Of a DNA stretch of 13,481 nt, positions 1 to 7,365 are shown in pieces. The stretch covers positions 1-13,481 of the forward strand of contig NZ_SMMD01000882.1 in assembly GCF_009711475.1 (NCBI RefSeq), read 5' to 3'. The stretch comes from Fulvivirga aurantia (GTDB lineage: Bacteria > Bacteroidota > Bacteroidia > Cytophagales > Cyclobacteriaceae). The translations under genes were made by a program, and so were the position numbers. Below the pieces are notes generated by a model, which was not told where the DNA came from, made no database searches, and was given only the letters and a program-made list of their open reading frames with translations. Numbering within the stretch: the first letter of the stretch is position 1; every line of letters starts with the position of its first letter.

Positions 1-707
1 GTATTCAAATCAAAAGTCAGTGAAAAGATACCTTCTCCTTCGTCTGACATTTTCAATTCCTCTGTATTACCTACTTCTGTCCATTCTGCCTTTGCAACAT
101 CTCCAATGCTCATCCCAGTAGAATCAACACCATTGGCCCACGTGTAAACGTAAACTTCATCTAAGGTCGCCATGGCTTCATTTTGCGCTAGATTTTGATC
201 AAAGTATAGTGTCACAAAATCGTGTTGACCAAATTTTGCAGGGAACGTTCTGGATTCTGTCGGAATAAATTCAGATGGGTCTACTGTAAGGAACAAATCT
301 ACTGTTTGATCACCATTACCTTTACATGCCGCAAACTCTTTAGGTATAAAACCAATTTGACCACCGATCTCGGCTGGCGTAGCATCAAATAAATCTGTTG
401 GGGTAAATGTAAAACTCCAAACCCCCTCTCCTTCATTATTCATTAGCAGTTCTGAATTAGACCCGTTACAAAAATCACCATTTCCTCCAACGCCATCCGG
501 CCCAGGGCCGCCCGGAACAAATATCCAGATGTAAACTTCATCAAGTCCTGATAAATAAGTGCACCCTGATAGATCCACCGACAGTTTGACTTCATCTTCT
601 GCTGTAAAAGCAGCAGGTTCAGTTGAAAATGTGGCCTGATCACAACTTTGAGCTCGTAGACCGACACTTCCTATCATAAAAACTATTAGTATTATATATT
701 TTTTCAT
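1..707 (-). CDS. Secreted two-repeat beta-rich protein at the SusE/SusF position of the PUL (3' end beyond the window)
   Basis: An open frame of 235 codons starts at the ATG at 707-705 and runs off the left edge without a stop. Residues 1-20 look like a type I signal peptide (lysines, a hydrophobic core, then LRAQ before S21). There is no lipobox, unlike typical SusE/SusF proteins. The visible part holds two related units. DEVY at 56-59 and EGEGVWSFTF at 92-101 recur as DEVY at 183-186 and EGEGIFSLTF at 223-232, so the period is about 127-131 residues. All four visible cysteines (22, 49, 80, 128) lie in or next to the first unit. It begins 4 bases after the preceding lipoprotein gene stops, so it is very probably co-transcribed with susC/susD. 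Position suggests a surface or secreted glycan-binding accessory protein. The repeats recall uncharacterised PUL-associated families such as DUF4961, but I cannot confirm this. A C-terminal sorting domain may lie outside the window. Confidence 0.85.
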   Translation of the reverse strand, partial: MKKYIILIVFMIGSVGLRAQSCDQATFSTEPAAFTAEDEVKLSVDLSGCTYLSGLDEVYIWIFVPGGPGPDGVGGNGDFCNGSNSELLMNNEGEGVWSFTFTPTDLFDATPAEIGGQIGFIPKEFAACKGNGDQTVDLFLTVDPSEFIPTESRTFPAKFGQHDFVTLYFDQNLAQNEAMATLDEVYVYTWANGVDSTGMSIGDVAKAEWTEVGNTEELKMSDEGEGIFSLTFDLN

Positions 708-711
708 AATG

Positions 712-1206
712 TTATTTCTCAAAATTATAAACGTATGAAAGCACCGGCTTACCATTAGAAAACCTTGTCAACTTTAAAGAAAGCTGACCTTCGTTCAGAC
801 CTATATAGCTGCGAATTGTTAGTTTAAATTCTTCTCCACTATCACCAGAAAAAGTTATTGTTTCAGGAACTTCCGGATCATCTAGTTTCCAGCTACCTGA
901 AGAAATTCCAATAATACTGGGTGCATTTGTGTTTTGTTCTTCGAAAGTTGTAGGGCTTCCATCCTCATTTTGATTAAGCACTAAAGTGTAATCTGAAAAT
1001 CCAGCTCTGTTAGTAATATCTAAGGACTGAACAAATAGTGGGAACCCCTTGCTTATAGCTCCTTCATCATTTTGAATAACTGAACTTAAAGTCCAGGTTC
1101 CGGATATACCCGATGCTCTATCAAAAGGCTCACCGATATCATCAAATTCTTCTCGACAACCCATAAAGGCTGTTAACATTAATATTAGTATTGATATTTT
1201 CTTCAT
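712..1206 (-). CDS. Small PUL lipoprotein, lipocalin-like (possibly DUF5004), at the SusE position
   Basis: This encodes 164 residues. The N-terminus is a lipoprotein signal with lipobox FMGC and lipidated C17. The following REEFDD is acidic, as in Bacteroidota signals that send lipoproteins to the cell surface. The mature part is about 147 residues and appears to be all beta. It opens with ISGTWTLSSVIQNDEG (residues 34-49), a pattern seen in lipocalin-like PUL lipoproteins, and has later strands around GSWKLDD and a C-terminal SYVYNFEK. The family name DUF5004 is a tentative recall. It lies 18 bases after susD and 4 bases before the next gene, in the same operon. The likely role is an accessory outer-membrane lipoprotein helping SusC/SusD bind glycan. 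No binding residues can be named. The only start-proximal signal is a weak A-rich AAAGAA. Confidence 0.85.
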   Translation of the reverse strand: MKKISILILMLTAFMGCREEFDDIGEPFDRASGISGTWTLSSVIQNDEGAISKGFPLFVQSLDITNRAGFSDYTLVLNQNEDGSPTTFEEQNTNAPSIIGISSGSWKLDDPEVPETITFSGDSGEEFKLTIRSYIGLNEGQLSLKLTRFSNGKPVLSYVYNFEK

Positions 1207-1224
1207 TTCTTTAATTCTTTAAGT

Positions 1225-2637
1225 TTAGCAGCCATTAGGTTCGTTACCTTCATAACCTTCTACAGTTTCTAGAGCAGGAAATTCTAGCAATAAACCATTA
1301 CAGTCCCATGTTGCTCCTCCTACTGTTACACTCTGGCTCTGCTCCAGAACACCTATTCTCTTCACATCATGTAGATATGCACCTTCTGTGACCATTTCTA
1401 TTCTCCTCTCTAAACGAGCGGCTTCTATTATAGAATTGGAAGAAGCTGTAGCCTCTAAGTTCTCATCTGCGCTACCATAAGCTCTTTCTCTTATATCATT
1501 GATATCTTGAATCGCCACGTTAAGATTCTCATTAAGGATGGCTGCTGATTCTGCTCTTATCAATTTGAGTTCAGTGATGTGTATCAAAGGCATATCAAAG
1601 TAATCTAAGCCATTATACTTGGTGATGAATATCTCTTCATCGGCAGTATCTTCCTCTTCTACTATAAACCATGCATATCTTAAATCATCGCTATTTGAAG
1701 CAACTAGCTCATAAACATCTGAGTCAATTTTAAGATTTGGATCATTTACATCAGATCGATAGTTATTTGTAAAACCTACTCCTCTATGATCTTGATTATT
1801 CAAACTTGGCATTACAAAGACACCTTCATCAGATTGACCTTGTGAAAATCTCACCATTAAATCTGAATCTAATGATGCGTCTCCATTTTCTATAACATCA
1901 TTAGCCATCTCATAGGCCTGATCATATAGGTTACTGTAAAAATACAATCTTGCTAAGTAAGCTTTTGCTGCGTACTCATCGGCAAACCCGAATCCTCTAT
2001 CATTACCATTCGCTAATAACGTTGCGGCTTGTAATAAATCTGACTCGACCTGGTCGTATGATTCCTGAAATGTAGACCTTAGTACAACCTCTTGAGAAGC
2101 TTCGGTCTTAATACTTATACCAGGGTGAGAGTTGTCAGATGTAAATCCGTATGGCTGTGCAAATTTCAAAAGAACATCCATATGTGAGATACCCCTTAAA
2201 AAGAAGGCTTCACCCTTTATCCGGTCGATATCAGACTGTGTAACGCCTGATACCCCTTCTATTTCCTCTAATAATACATTCGCTCTGAATGTAGTAATGT
2301 AAGGCTCTTGGTAATAACCTGATACAGAACCATTGAAAAAGCCAGTATTTCTACGATAAATCTCCTCGTAATCACCTGTTAAACCAGCTTCATCAATTTC
2401 TCTTGCCAATAAGTCAGAAAATATTTGAGACTGACCTCCAAGAAATCTCCCATTACTACCTCTTAAAACATCATAGGCAGAATTGAGTAATTGCTCATAG
2501 TCTTCTGCATCTACAAGTGCCTCTTCTGGGAGAAGCACATTTTCTTCTTCTAATTCCAGCTGTTCGTCACAGCTAAAAGCTGTGAAAATCAAAGCGGCTG
2601 ATAATATATATATAAATGATTTTTTCATATTAGTCAT
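1225..2637 (-). CDS. susD: SusD/RagB-family glycan-binding outer-membrane lipoprotein
   Basis: This encodes 470 residues and forms the surface lid that binds oligosaccharide and passes it to its SusC partner. The lipoprotein signal ends in FSC with lipidated C23, followed by acidic residues (DEQLELEEE). Family landmarks are present: GEAFFLRG followed by KFAQPYGF (residues 142-165), the helix HITELKLIRAESA (353-365), INDIRERA (379-386), and ERRIEMVTEGAYLHDVKR (410-427), which matches the usual C-terminal ER-E-EG-DL-R signature. The C-terminus ends EPNGC, with a second cysteine at 446. The length is typical, perhaps slightly short. The first ATG (2637) lies 3 bases after the susC stop. ATG at 2628 (residue 4, MKKSF) is an equally good start and gives a more standard signal peptide. 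The family assignment is firm. The alpha-glucan substrate is inferred from the neighbouring enzymes. Confidence 0.96.
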   Translation of the reverse strand: MTNMKKSFIYILSAALIFTAFSCDEQLELEEENVLLPEEALVDAEDYEQLLNSAYDVLRGSNGRFLGGQSQIFSDLLAREIDEAGLTGDYEEIYRRNTGFFNGSVSGYYQEPYITTFRANVLLEEIEGVSGVTQSDIDRIKGEAFFLRGISHMDVLLKFAQPYGFTSDNSHPGISIKTEASQEVVLRSTFQESYDQVESDLLQAATLLANGNDRGFGFADEYAAKAYLARLYFYSNLYDQAYEMANDVIENGDASLDSDLMVRFSQGQSDEGVFVMPSLNNQDHRGVGFTNNYRSDVNDPNLKIDSDVYELVASNSDDLRYAWFIVEEEDTADEEIFITKYNGLDYFDMPLIHITELKLIRAESAAILNENLNVAIQDINDIRERAYGSADENLEATASSNSIIEAARLERRIEMVTEGAYLHDVKRIGVLEQSQSVTVGGATWDCNGLLLEFPALETVEGYEGNEPNGC

Positions 2638-2640
2638 CGA

Positions 2641-5600
2641 TTAAAACTGAACATTAAGACCAAAAGTGAAAGACCTTTGCTGAGGAGGTGTCAGGAAAGA
2701 CACATTAGGACTCAGGTTTCTATCTTGAGCATTTTGGAAATCTCTTGCTATTTCTGGATCACCTGGATATTTGGTAAATGTTAAAAGATTGCTACCAGTT
2801 AAAGACAATCGCACATTTTGGAGATTAAGTTTACTGCTAATTGATGAAGGTAAATTGTAACCCAAGCTCAGACTTCTTAGTCGAAGATAGCTCGCATCAT
2901 ATAAGAACAATGTTGAATTATACTGCCATACGCTTCCTCCATCAGGCCCTTGAATAGGCTCAAGAGTTAGCTTTGGTAGTTCTGCAATGTCTCCTGGTTG
3001 TCTCCAACGATCAGCTATGTCACCTCTGAAATTCCATACTGTCACCTGACTTGGCAACTGTCTTTTAGCCGAACCATCATAGATATTACCTCCAACAGTG
3101 AACGTGAAGAAAACATTTAAATCGAAGTTTCTATACTCAAACTTATTACCAATTCCACCTGTCAGATCAGGAATCACCGATCCTACAACTACTCTATTCT
3201 CTAAATCAAAATCAAAAGTTTCATTTCCGTCTTTATCTAACCAAATTGGTCGGCCAGACTCAGGATCAACCCTTGAAAATCTAACTAAGAAATTCGCACC
3301 TACTGGCTCACCTTCTACTACTCTCGTATCATTGAATCCACCCCCAATAGCATCTGAAGAGTAACCTCCGATATCAATTACTTCGTTAGTATTATGAGCT
3401 AGATTAATAGTGGTTGTCCATTTGAAATCACCCACTAGGTTTCTACTATTTAATGATAACTCAACACCTTGATTTTCTATTTCTCCAAAATTGTCCCAGA
3501 AATTAGTAAACCCTGTGCTCGGCTGTGTACCTATATTGATAAGTACATCAGTAGTATTTTTGTGATAATAAGCTAACTCTGTGGTTATTCTGTCTTCTAA
3601 GAATCCTGCTTCAATACCAAAATCTATCGTTCTGGTGCGTTCCCATTGAAGGTCTGGATTATTCAACCTTTCTGGAAAAATGGTGGGTTCACCATTGTAT
3701 ACCAGACTTCCTTGGCCAACTCCAAAGTTTCCAAATCTTTGAAAATCTGGCATATTAGCGTTACCTGTTAAACCCCAGCTGGCTTTCAACTTAAGAAATG
3801 AAACGAACCCTCCGTTACCGAAAAAGTCTTCTTCTGACATCATCCAAGCAATAGAGGCTGAAGGAAAGAATCCATACCTGTTATTTTTTCCAAACCTTGA
3901 AGAACCATCGACTCTTGCAGTACCTTGGAAAAAATACTTATCAAGTAAACTATAATTTAATCTACCAAAATAGCTCAGGAATGACCACTTCCCTACGTTC
4001 TCAATAGTTTCATTAAGTGTAGTCTCATTACCCTTCGCAAAATCTTCATTAACTGGTCCGCTTACATCAGTCCAATTAAATAAACTTCTATCTGTTGTTG
4101 ATCTTTGAAACTCCTGACCAATCAAAACTTTCAACTTATCATCGTTGGGAAGTGCAAAATCGTAAGCAGCGGTTAAGCTGTAGTTGAAATTTGTAATATA
4201 GATATTTTCTTGATTAGCGTTTCCTAATGATGTGGTACTATTAATAAGTTCTGCAGGTCTATATTGATCATCTTGCAAATCAAGATAGTCCAGTCCACCT
4301 GTAGCGGTAATTGTTAGTTTTTCTATTGGGTTGTATACCAAATTTAGATTCGATACACTTCTATATTCTCTTGTCTGCCAATCTAACAACTCTCTCACCC
4401 TTACAGGATTACCCCATCCACCTGGATCTGCACTAGTTGGTAGATAATAGGTTCTATCAGGATTATCATTATCAAAAATTGGGAATATAGGGTTAGCTGA
4501 AGACATTGCAGCACCTAAGCTACCTTCAAATAAATCAACACGATCATTAAGGCCTCTTGAAAGGTTTTGAGAAAGTGCAACAGATAAATTGTCTAAAGGC
4601 TTATATTCTAAATTCACTCTGGCACTCATTCTTTCAAAGCTGTTTCCCTTTAGAAAACTTTCATTATCTGAATATGAAAGACCTACGTAAGTATTGAACT
4701 TTTCTGTTCCATATGTTCCTGAAAGATTGTAAGATTGGTTAAATCCCCTCTGAGTAGTTTCATCAATCCAATCTGTATCATTGGCTAGTGCTTCTTCCCA
4801 AGAAAAGCCATCGGGTAAAGGCACTCTACCAGTATTTCCATCATTTTCCCATGCTTCTTGTCTTAATTGAATGTATTCTGCAGCTGAAAGCATATCTGGC
4901 TCAAACGCCATTTCAGAAATACCCAAAGTAGAGTTGAAGTTAAATTTAGGTTTACCTCTTTTCCCTTTCTTTGTCGTAATTAAAACTACACCATTCGCTC
5001 CTCTTGAACCGTAGATACCAGCGGCTGCTGCATCCTTTAGTATGTCTATTGATTCAATGTCATTAGGGTTGAGTGTCGCTAATGGATTGTAATTCATCGC
5101 TCCAGAACCACCATTCCCTAAAATAAACTGATCTTGAGTTACTGGAATTCCATCAATAACATATAACGGATCACCTGCAGCACTAATAGAGCTTATACCT
5201 CTAATTCGAACAATCGAACCAGATCCAGACATTCCACTTCCTTGTACAACTTGTACACCAGCAGCTCGCCCCTGTAATCCTGCCTCAAAACTCGGCACAG
5301 GAATTTCAGTAAGTTCCTGGCTGTTTACACTTGCGATCGATCCAGTAACCTCTCTTTTAGTTTGCACACCATAACCAACAACTACAACCTCACTCAATTG
5401 AGTTACATCTGGGTTAAGTTGAATGTTTAGCTGAGACTGGTTTTGAATTGCAACTTCCTGAGTCTTATACCCAATAAATGAAAAGGTCAAAATATCACCC
5501 GAACTCACATTTAATGAATAGTTACCATCAAAATCAGTAACTGTACCAATTGTAGAGCCCTTAATGCTTATACTTACCCCAGGGAGCCCTTCACCATTTT

Positions 5601-5694
5601 CGGCATCGGTGACGACACCTGATATCTTACTCTGCCCATGAGCGGAATACAGCAGTAGTAGAAATAAAAATGAAAGTAAAAATTTTTGTTTCAT
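2641..5694 (-). CDS. susC: SusC/RagA-family TonB-dependent outer-membrane oligosaccharide transporter
   Basis: This encodes 1017 residues and forms a 22-strand outer-membrane barrel that imports oligosaccharides using TonB energy, paired with the SusD just downstream. Residues 1-21 are a type I signal peptide. Residues 25-95 form a carboxypeptidase-regulatory-like domain (SGVVTDAENGEGLPGVSI, then GTVTDFDGNYSL). The SusC-typical VVVVGYG is at 103-109. The plug domain spans about 115-245 and includes LKDAAAAGIYGSRGANGVV (219-237). The barrel follows and ends in SFTFGLNVQF with the terminal aromatic residue expected of outer-membrane barrels. There is no N-terminal STN domain, so the protein is not of the type that signals to an anti-sigma factor. 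This fits control by the adjacent LacI regulator. It is the first gene of the minus-strand operon. The family is certain. The substrate is inferred from the GH13 and GH31 neighbours. Confidence 0.97.
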   Translation of the reverse strand: MKQKFLLSFLFLLLLYSAHGQSKISGVVTDAENGEGLPGVSISIKGSTIGTVTDFDGNYSLNVSSGDILTFSFIGYKTQEVAIQNQSQLNIQLNPDVTQLSEVVVVGYGVQTKREVTGSIASVNSQELTEIPVPSFEAGLQGRAAGVQVVQGSGMSGSGSIVRIRGISSISAAGDPLYVIDGIPVTQDQFILGNGGSGAMNYNPLATLNPNDIESIDILKDAAAAGIYGSRGANGVVLITTKKGKRGKPKFNFNSTLGISEMAFEPDMLSAAEYIQLRQEAWENDGNTGRVPLPDGFSWEEALANDTDWIDETTQRGFNQSYNLSGTYGTEKFNTYVGLSYSDNESFLKGNSFERMSARVNLEYKPLDNLSVALSQNLSRGLNDRVDLFEGSLGAAMSSANPIFPIFDNDNPDRTYYLPTSADPGGWGNPVRVRELLDWQTREYRSVSNLNLVYNPIEKLTITATGGLDYLDLQDDQYRPAELINSTTSLGNANQENIYITNFNYSLTAAYDFALPNDDKLKVLIGQEFQRSTTDRSLFNWTDVSGPVNEDFAKGNETTLNETIENVGKWSFLSYFGRLNYSLLDKYFFQGTARVDGSSRFGKNNRYGFFPSASIAWMMSEEDFFGNGGFVSFLKLKASWGLTGNANMPDFQRFGNFGVGQGSLVYNGEPTIFPERLNNPDLQWERTRTIDFGIEAGFLEDRITTELAYYHKNTTDVLINIGTQPSTGFTNFWDNFGEIENQGVELSLNSRNLVGDFKWTTTINLAHNTNEVIDIGGYSSDAIGGGFNDTRVVEGEPVGANFLVRFSRVDPESGRPIWLDKDGNETFDFDLENRVVVGSVIPDLTGGIGNKFEYRNFDLNVFFTFTVGGNIYDGSAKRQLPSQVTVWNFRGDIADRWRQPGDIAELPKLTLEPIQGPDGGSVWQYNSTLFLYDASYLRLRSLSLGYNLPSSISSKLNLQNVRLSLTGSNLLTFTKYPGDPEIARDFQNAQDRNLSPNVSFLTPPQQRSFTFGLNVQF

Positions 5695-5774
5695 AAGCTT
5701 AGGTTAATTATATGATTATTTAAAGATTAATAGTTTTTTCCTTACTCTTTACTGATACCCTTTTGCAACTTCAT

Positions 5775-5788
5775 AACAAACGTTTGCG
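5775..5788. promoter_or_regulatory. Putative LacI-family operator, susC-proximal
   Basis: The sequence AACAAACGTTTGCG matches the perfect palindrome CGCAAACGTTTGCG at 12 of 14 positions, centred on CG as is usual for LacI-family sites. It lies 81 bases upstream of the susC ATG and overlaps the candidate -7 element of the susC promoter, so binding there would be expected to block transcription. Assignment to the adjacent LacI protein is inferred from proximity and from related copies nearby. Confidence 0.75.
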
Positions 5789-5807
5789 CTTTGGTTTTAG
5801 CAACAAA
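5777..5807 (-). promoter_or_regulatory. Candidate susC promoter (Bacteroidota -33/-7 type)
   Basis: On the minus strand TTTG (5807-5804) is followed after 19 bases by AACGTTTG (5784-5777). The established Bacteroidota pattern is TTTG or TTG, about 17-23 bases, then TAnnTTTG, so the -7 box has one mismatch (A for T at its first base). Transcription would start near 5770, leaving a leader of about 75 bases. The -7 element lies inside the operator. The operator itself contributes TTTG, so part of the match could be coincidental. Confidence 0.4.
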
Positions 5808-5825
5808 AAATCAACATTCAGGTAA

Positions 5826-5839
5826 CGCAATCGTAACTT
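5826..5839. promoter_or_regulatory. Possible degenerate operator half-site
   Basis: CGCAATCGT at 5826-5834 is identical to the first nine bases of the strong site at 7244-7257, but the second half (AACTT) does not match. It lies between the two strong operators. It could be an auxiliary low-affinity site or chance. A similar partial match, CAATCGTAAAC, lies just before the strong site at 7244. Confidence 0.25.
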
Positions 5840-5922
5840 TCATATAATTAAATTTAAAATAAATATCGATTCTAGCAACATTTAGGGGCTGTTTTTTCAA
5901 TCTTAATTATTGAAATCGTCTT

Positions 5923-5936
5923 CGCAAACGATTGCA
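5923..5936. promoter_or_regulatory. Putative LacI-family operator, mid-intergenic
   Basis: The sequence CGCAAACGATTGCA matches the reverse complement of the site in front of the GH31 gene (7244-7257) at 13 of 14 bases. It has the same central CG and half-sites as the susC-proximal copy. Its centre is 148 bases from that copy, close to 14 helical turns, which would let one tetramer hold both sites in a loop. It lies 185 bases upstream of lacI and could serve autoregulation. Confidence 0.75.
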
Positions 5937-6121
5937 TAAAATCAGTATTTAAACAAACTTTTATACCACCCCTCGTTTTAGTACTATATTATGCCTCCAA
6001 AATCATCTATTGCATTTTTCCAATAATTCAACTTTAGCTTTAATAATATTATCTTCGTTCAGAAAATGAAAAAAAGTGAGCCTTTTGTTATATTGGCACT
6101 TTATAAAGTATTTTTAAGAAC

Positions 6122-7153
6122 ATGAAAGGCAGCCAGGTAACCATAAAAGACATAGCTAAAGCATTAGATATATCACCATCTACTGTATCACGTGCGCTTA
6201 AAGATCATCCGGACATCAGTCCGGCTACAAAAAAAGCCGTTAAGGAGCTTGCAGAAGAGCTTAACTATCAACCCAACTCTATAGCATTAAGCCTAAGGCA
6301 GCGTAAGAGCAATACCATAGGGGTAATTATTCCAGAGATTGTTCACTTTTTCTTTTCTACTGTTATAAGCGGTATTGAAGACGTGGCTTATGACGCTGGC
6401 TACAGTGTAATCGTGTCGCAATCCAACGAGTCTTACGACCGTGAGGTAATGGACACACAGGCGTTGTTTAACAATCGGGTAGATGGCATGCTTATATCTA
6501 TGTCTAGAGAAACGACTAACTACGATCATTTTCTCTCTATCTATAAAAAAGGTATGCCGATGGTGTTTTTTGACAGGGCCTGCGATGCCTTAAAAACAAG
6601 TCAGGTATTGGTAGACGACTTTGATGGCGCTTATCAGGCTACAGAACACCTCATTAAACAAGGTTACCAACGCATTGCGCACTTAGGCGGGCCTGTAAGT
6701 CTTCTGATCAGCAGAAAAAGGCTAGAGGGTTACAAAGCAGCGCTTAAGGCCTATAATGTGCCTCTCGATGAAAGTCTCATCCTTAGCGACCACTCCTCTG
6801 ATGATGAAGACAATGCCAAGGAAATCACCTCAATGCTATTAGATTCGCCTAATCCACCTGATGCTTTGTTTGCCATAAATGACATCGCGGCATTGGGTGC
6901 AATGATGGCTGTAAAAGAAAAAGGCCTTAAAATACCCAAAGACTTCGGACTTGTAGGTTTTAGCAACTGGCGTTTCACTTCAATGACAGATCCTGCCATG
7001 ACCACCATCGATCAACCAGGGTTTGCCATGGGGCAGGAAGCTGCACGATTACTCATCAAAGAAATTGAGGCAAAAGAAGACGAGGTAATCGAGCCGGAAA
7101 CTATCACACTAAAGACAAATATTATTGTCCGTGCTTCCTCAGTGAGAAGTTAA
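6122..7153 (+). CDS. LacI/GalR-family transcriptional regulator of the PUL
   Basis: This encodes 343 residues, typical for the family. The N-terminal helix-turn-helix is clear: VTIKDIAKALDISPSTVSRA (residues 6-25). The hinge helix region is LNYQPNSIALSLRQRKSNTIG (about 47-67), followed by a periplasmic-binding-protein-like sugar-sensing core (IGVIIPEIVHFFFSTVISG, then the VDGMLISMS, FDRA, HLGGP and DALFAINDIAALGAM segments, and VGFSNWRFTSMTDPAMTTIDQP near the C-terminus). It has no signal peptide and is cytoplasmic. It lies between the divergent uptake and enzyme operons, and three related palindromes of LacI type flank it, so local control of both arms plus autoregulation is the simplest reading. 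The effector is probably an alpha-glucoside or a derived metabolite, but no ligand residue proves this. Whether it represses or activates is open. In Bacteroidota starch loci both SusR-type and LacI-type regulators are known, and this locus has the latter. Confidence 0.95.
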   Translation: MKGSQVTIKDIAKALDISPSTVSRALKDHPDISPATKKAVKELAEELNYQPNSIALSLRQRKSNTIGVIIPEIVHFFFSTVISGIEDVAYDAGYSVIVSQSNESYDREVMDTQALFNNRVDGMLISMSRETTNYDHFLSIYKKGMPMVFFDRACDALKTSQVLVDDFDGAYQATEHLIKQGYQRIAHLGGPVSLLISRKRLEGYKAALKAYNVPLDESLILSDHSSDDEDNAKEITSMLLDSPNPPDALFAINDIAALGAMMAVKEKGLKIPKDFGLVGFSNWRFTSMTDPAMTTIDQPGFAMGQEAARLLIKEIEAKEDEVIEPETITLKTNIIVRASSVRS

Positions 7154-7243
7154 ATTTTAATCTCAATTCTGGTTTTGTCATTTACGTGATTTTGGGACTT
7201 TCTAAAAGTTGGTCAAAATTCACTACCAAATTTCAATCGTAAA

Positions 7244-7257
7244 CGCAATCGTTTGCG
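7244..7257. promoter_or_regulatory. Putative LacI-family operator in front of the enzyme operon
   Basis: The sequence CGCAATCGTTTGCG is a near-perfect inverted repeat (CGCAA and TTGCG arms) and is the reverse complement, with one mismatch, of the site at 5923-5936. It lies 108 bases upstream of the GH31 start and 90 bases after the lacI stop, so it probably places the enzyme operon under the same regulator as susC. Confidence 0.75.
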
Positions 7258-7267
7258 GTTTTTTTTT
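7244..7267 (+). terminator. Possible intrinsic terminator of lacI overlapping the operator
   Basis: The operator arms CGCAA (7244-7248) and TTGCG (7253-7257) can form a five-pair RNA stem with a four-base loop. It is followed, after one G, by nine T residues (7259-7267). This is the layout of a short rho-independent terminator. The stem is short and only three pairs are G-C, so efficiency would be modest. The same symmetry is explained by protein binding alone. Confidence 0.35.
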
Positions 7268-7365
7268 AGGTCGATCATGGGATTTTTAAGCGATTATATC
7301 ATTAATTTGATCAATAAGCGCTGGTAAAAAGTGCACATTTTACAGACTAGAAATTCCAAAAATAG

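Larger units (their letters stand above)
5695..6121. promoter_or_regulatory. Divergent intergenic control region between susC and lacI
   Basis: This 427-base AT-rich region separates the divergently transcribed susC (minus) and lacI (plus) genes. I find no credible coding frame or RNA gene in it. It contains two strong palindromic operator matches (5775-5788 and 5923-5936), one partial match (5826-5839) and a candidate susC promoter. No confident lacI promoter could be picked out. A weak TTTG/TATTTTTA pair just before the lacI ATG would place the transcript start almost at the start codon. Confidence 0.8.
7154..7365. promoter_or_regulatory. Spacer between lacI and the GH31 gene with the enzyme-operon control site
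   Basis: This 212-base AT-rich stretch has no credible gene. It holds a strong operator (7244-7257), the T-run just after it (7259-7267), and a weak -7-like TTAATTTG at 7302-7309 (one mismatch to TAnnTTTG) without a convincing partner. An independent promoter for the enzyme operon is likely here because of the operator, but its position is not fixed. Confidence 0.6.

Noticed and set aside
443..667. A 74-codon minus-strand reading frame
   Set aside because: It is in a different frame from the 235-codon frame starting at 707, which has a signal peptide, repeated motifs and operon spacing. The short frame is a shadow.
3098..3364. An 88-codon plus-strand frame inside susC
   Set aside because: It lies fully antisense to a strongly conserved SusC barrel, has no family resemblance and no start-site support.
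6084..6116. A lacI promoter made of TTTG and TATTTTTA
   Set aside because: The -7 box has a mismatch and the transcript start would fall at the start codon, so it is not supported well enough to list.
5695..6121. Invertible promoter or phase-variable switch upstream of susC
   Set aside because: Some Bacteroidota SusC loci are phase-variable, but I see no long flanking inverted repeats and no recombinase gene. The inverted sequences present are the short operators.
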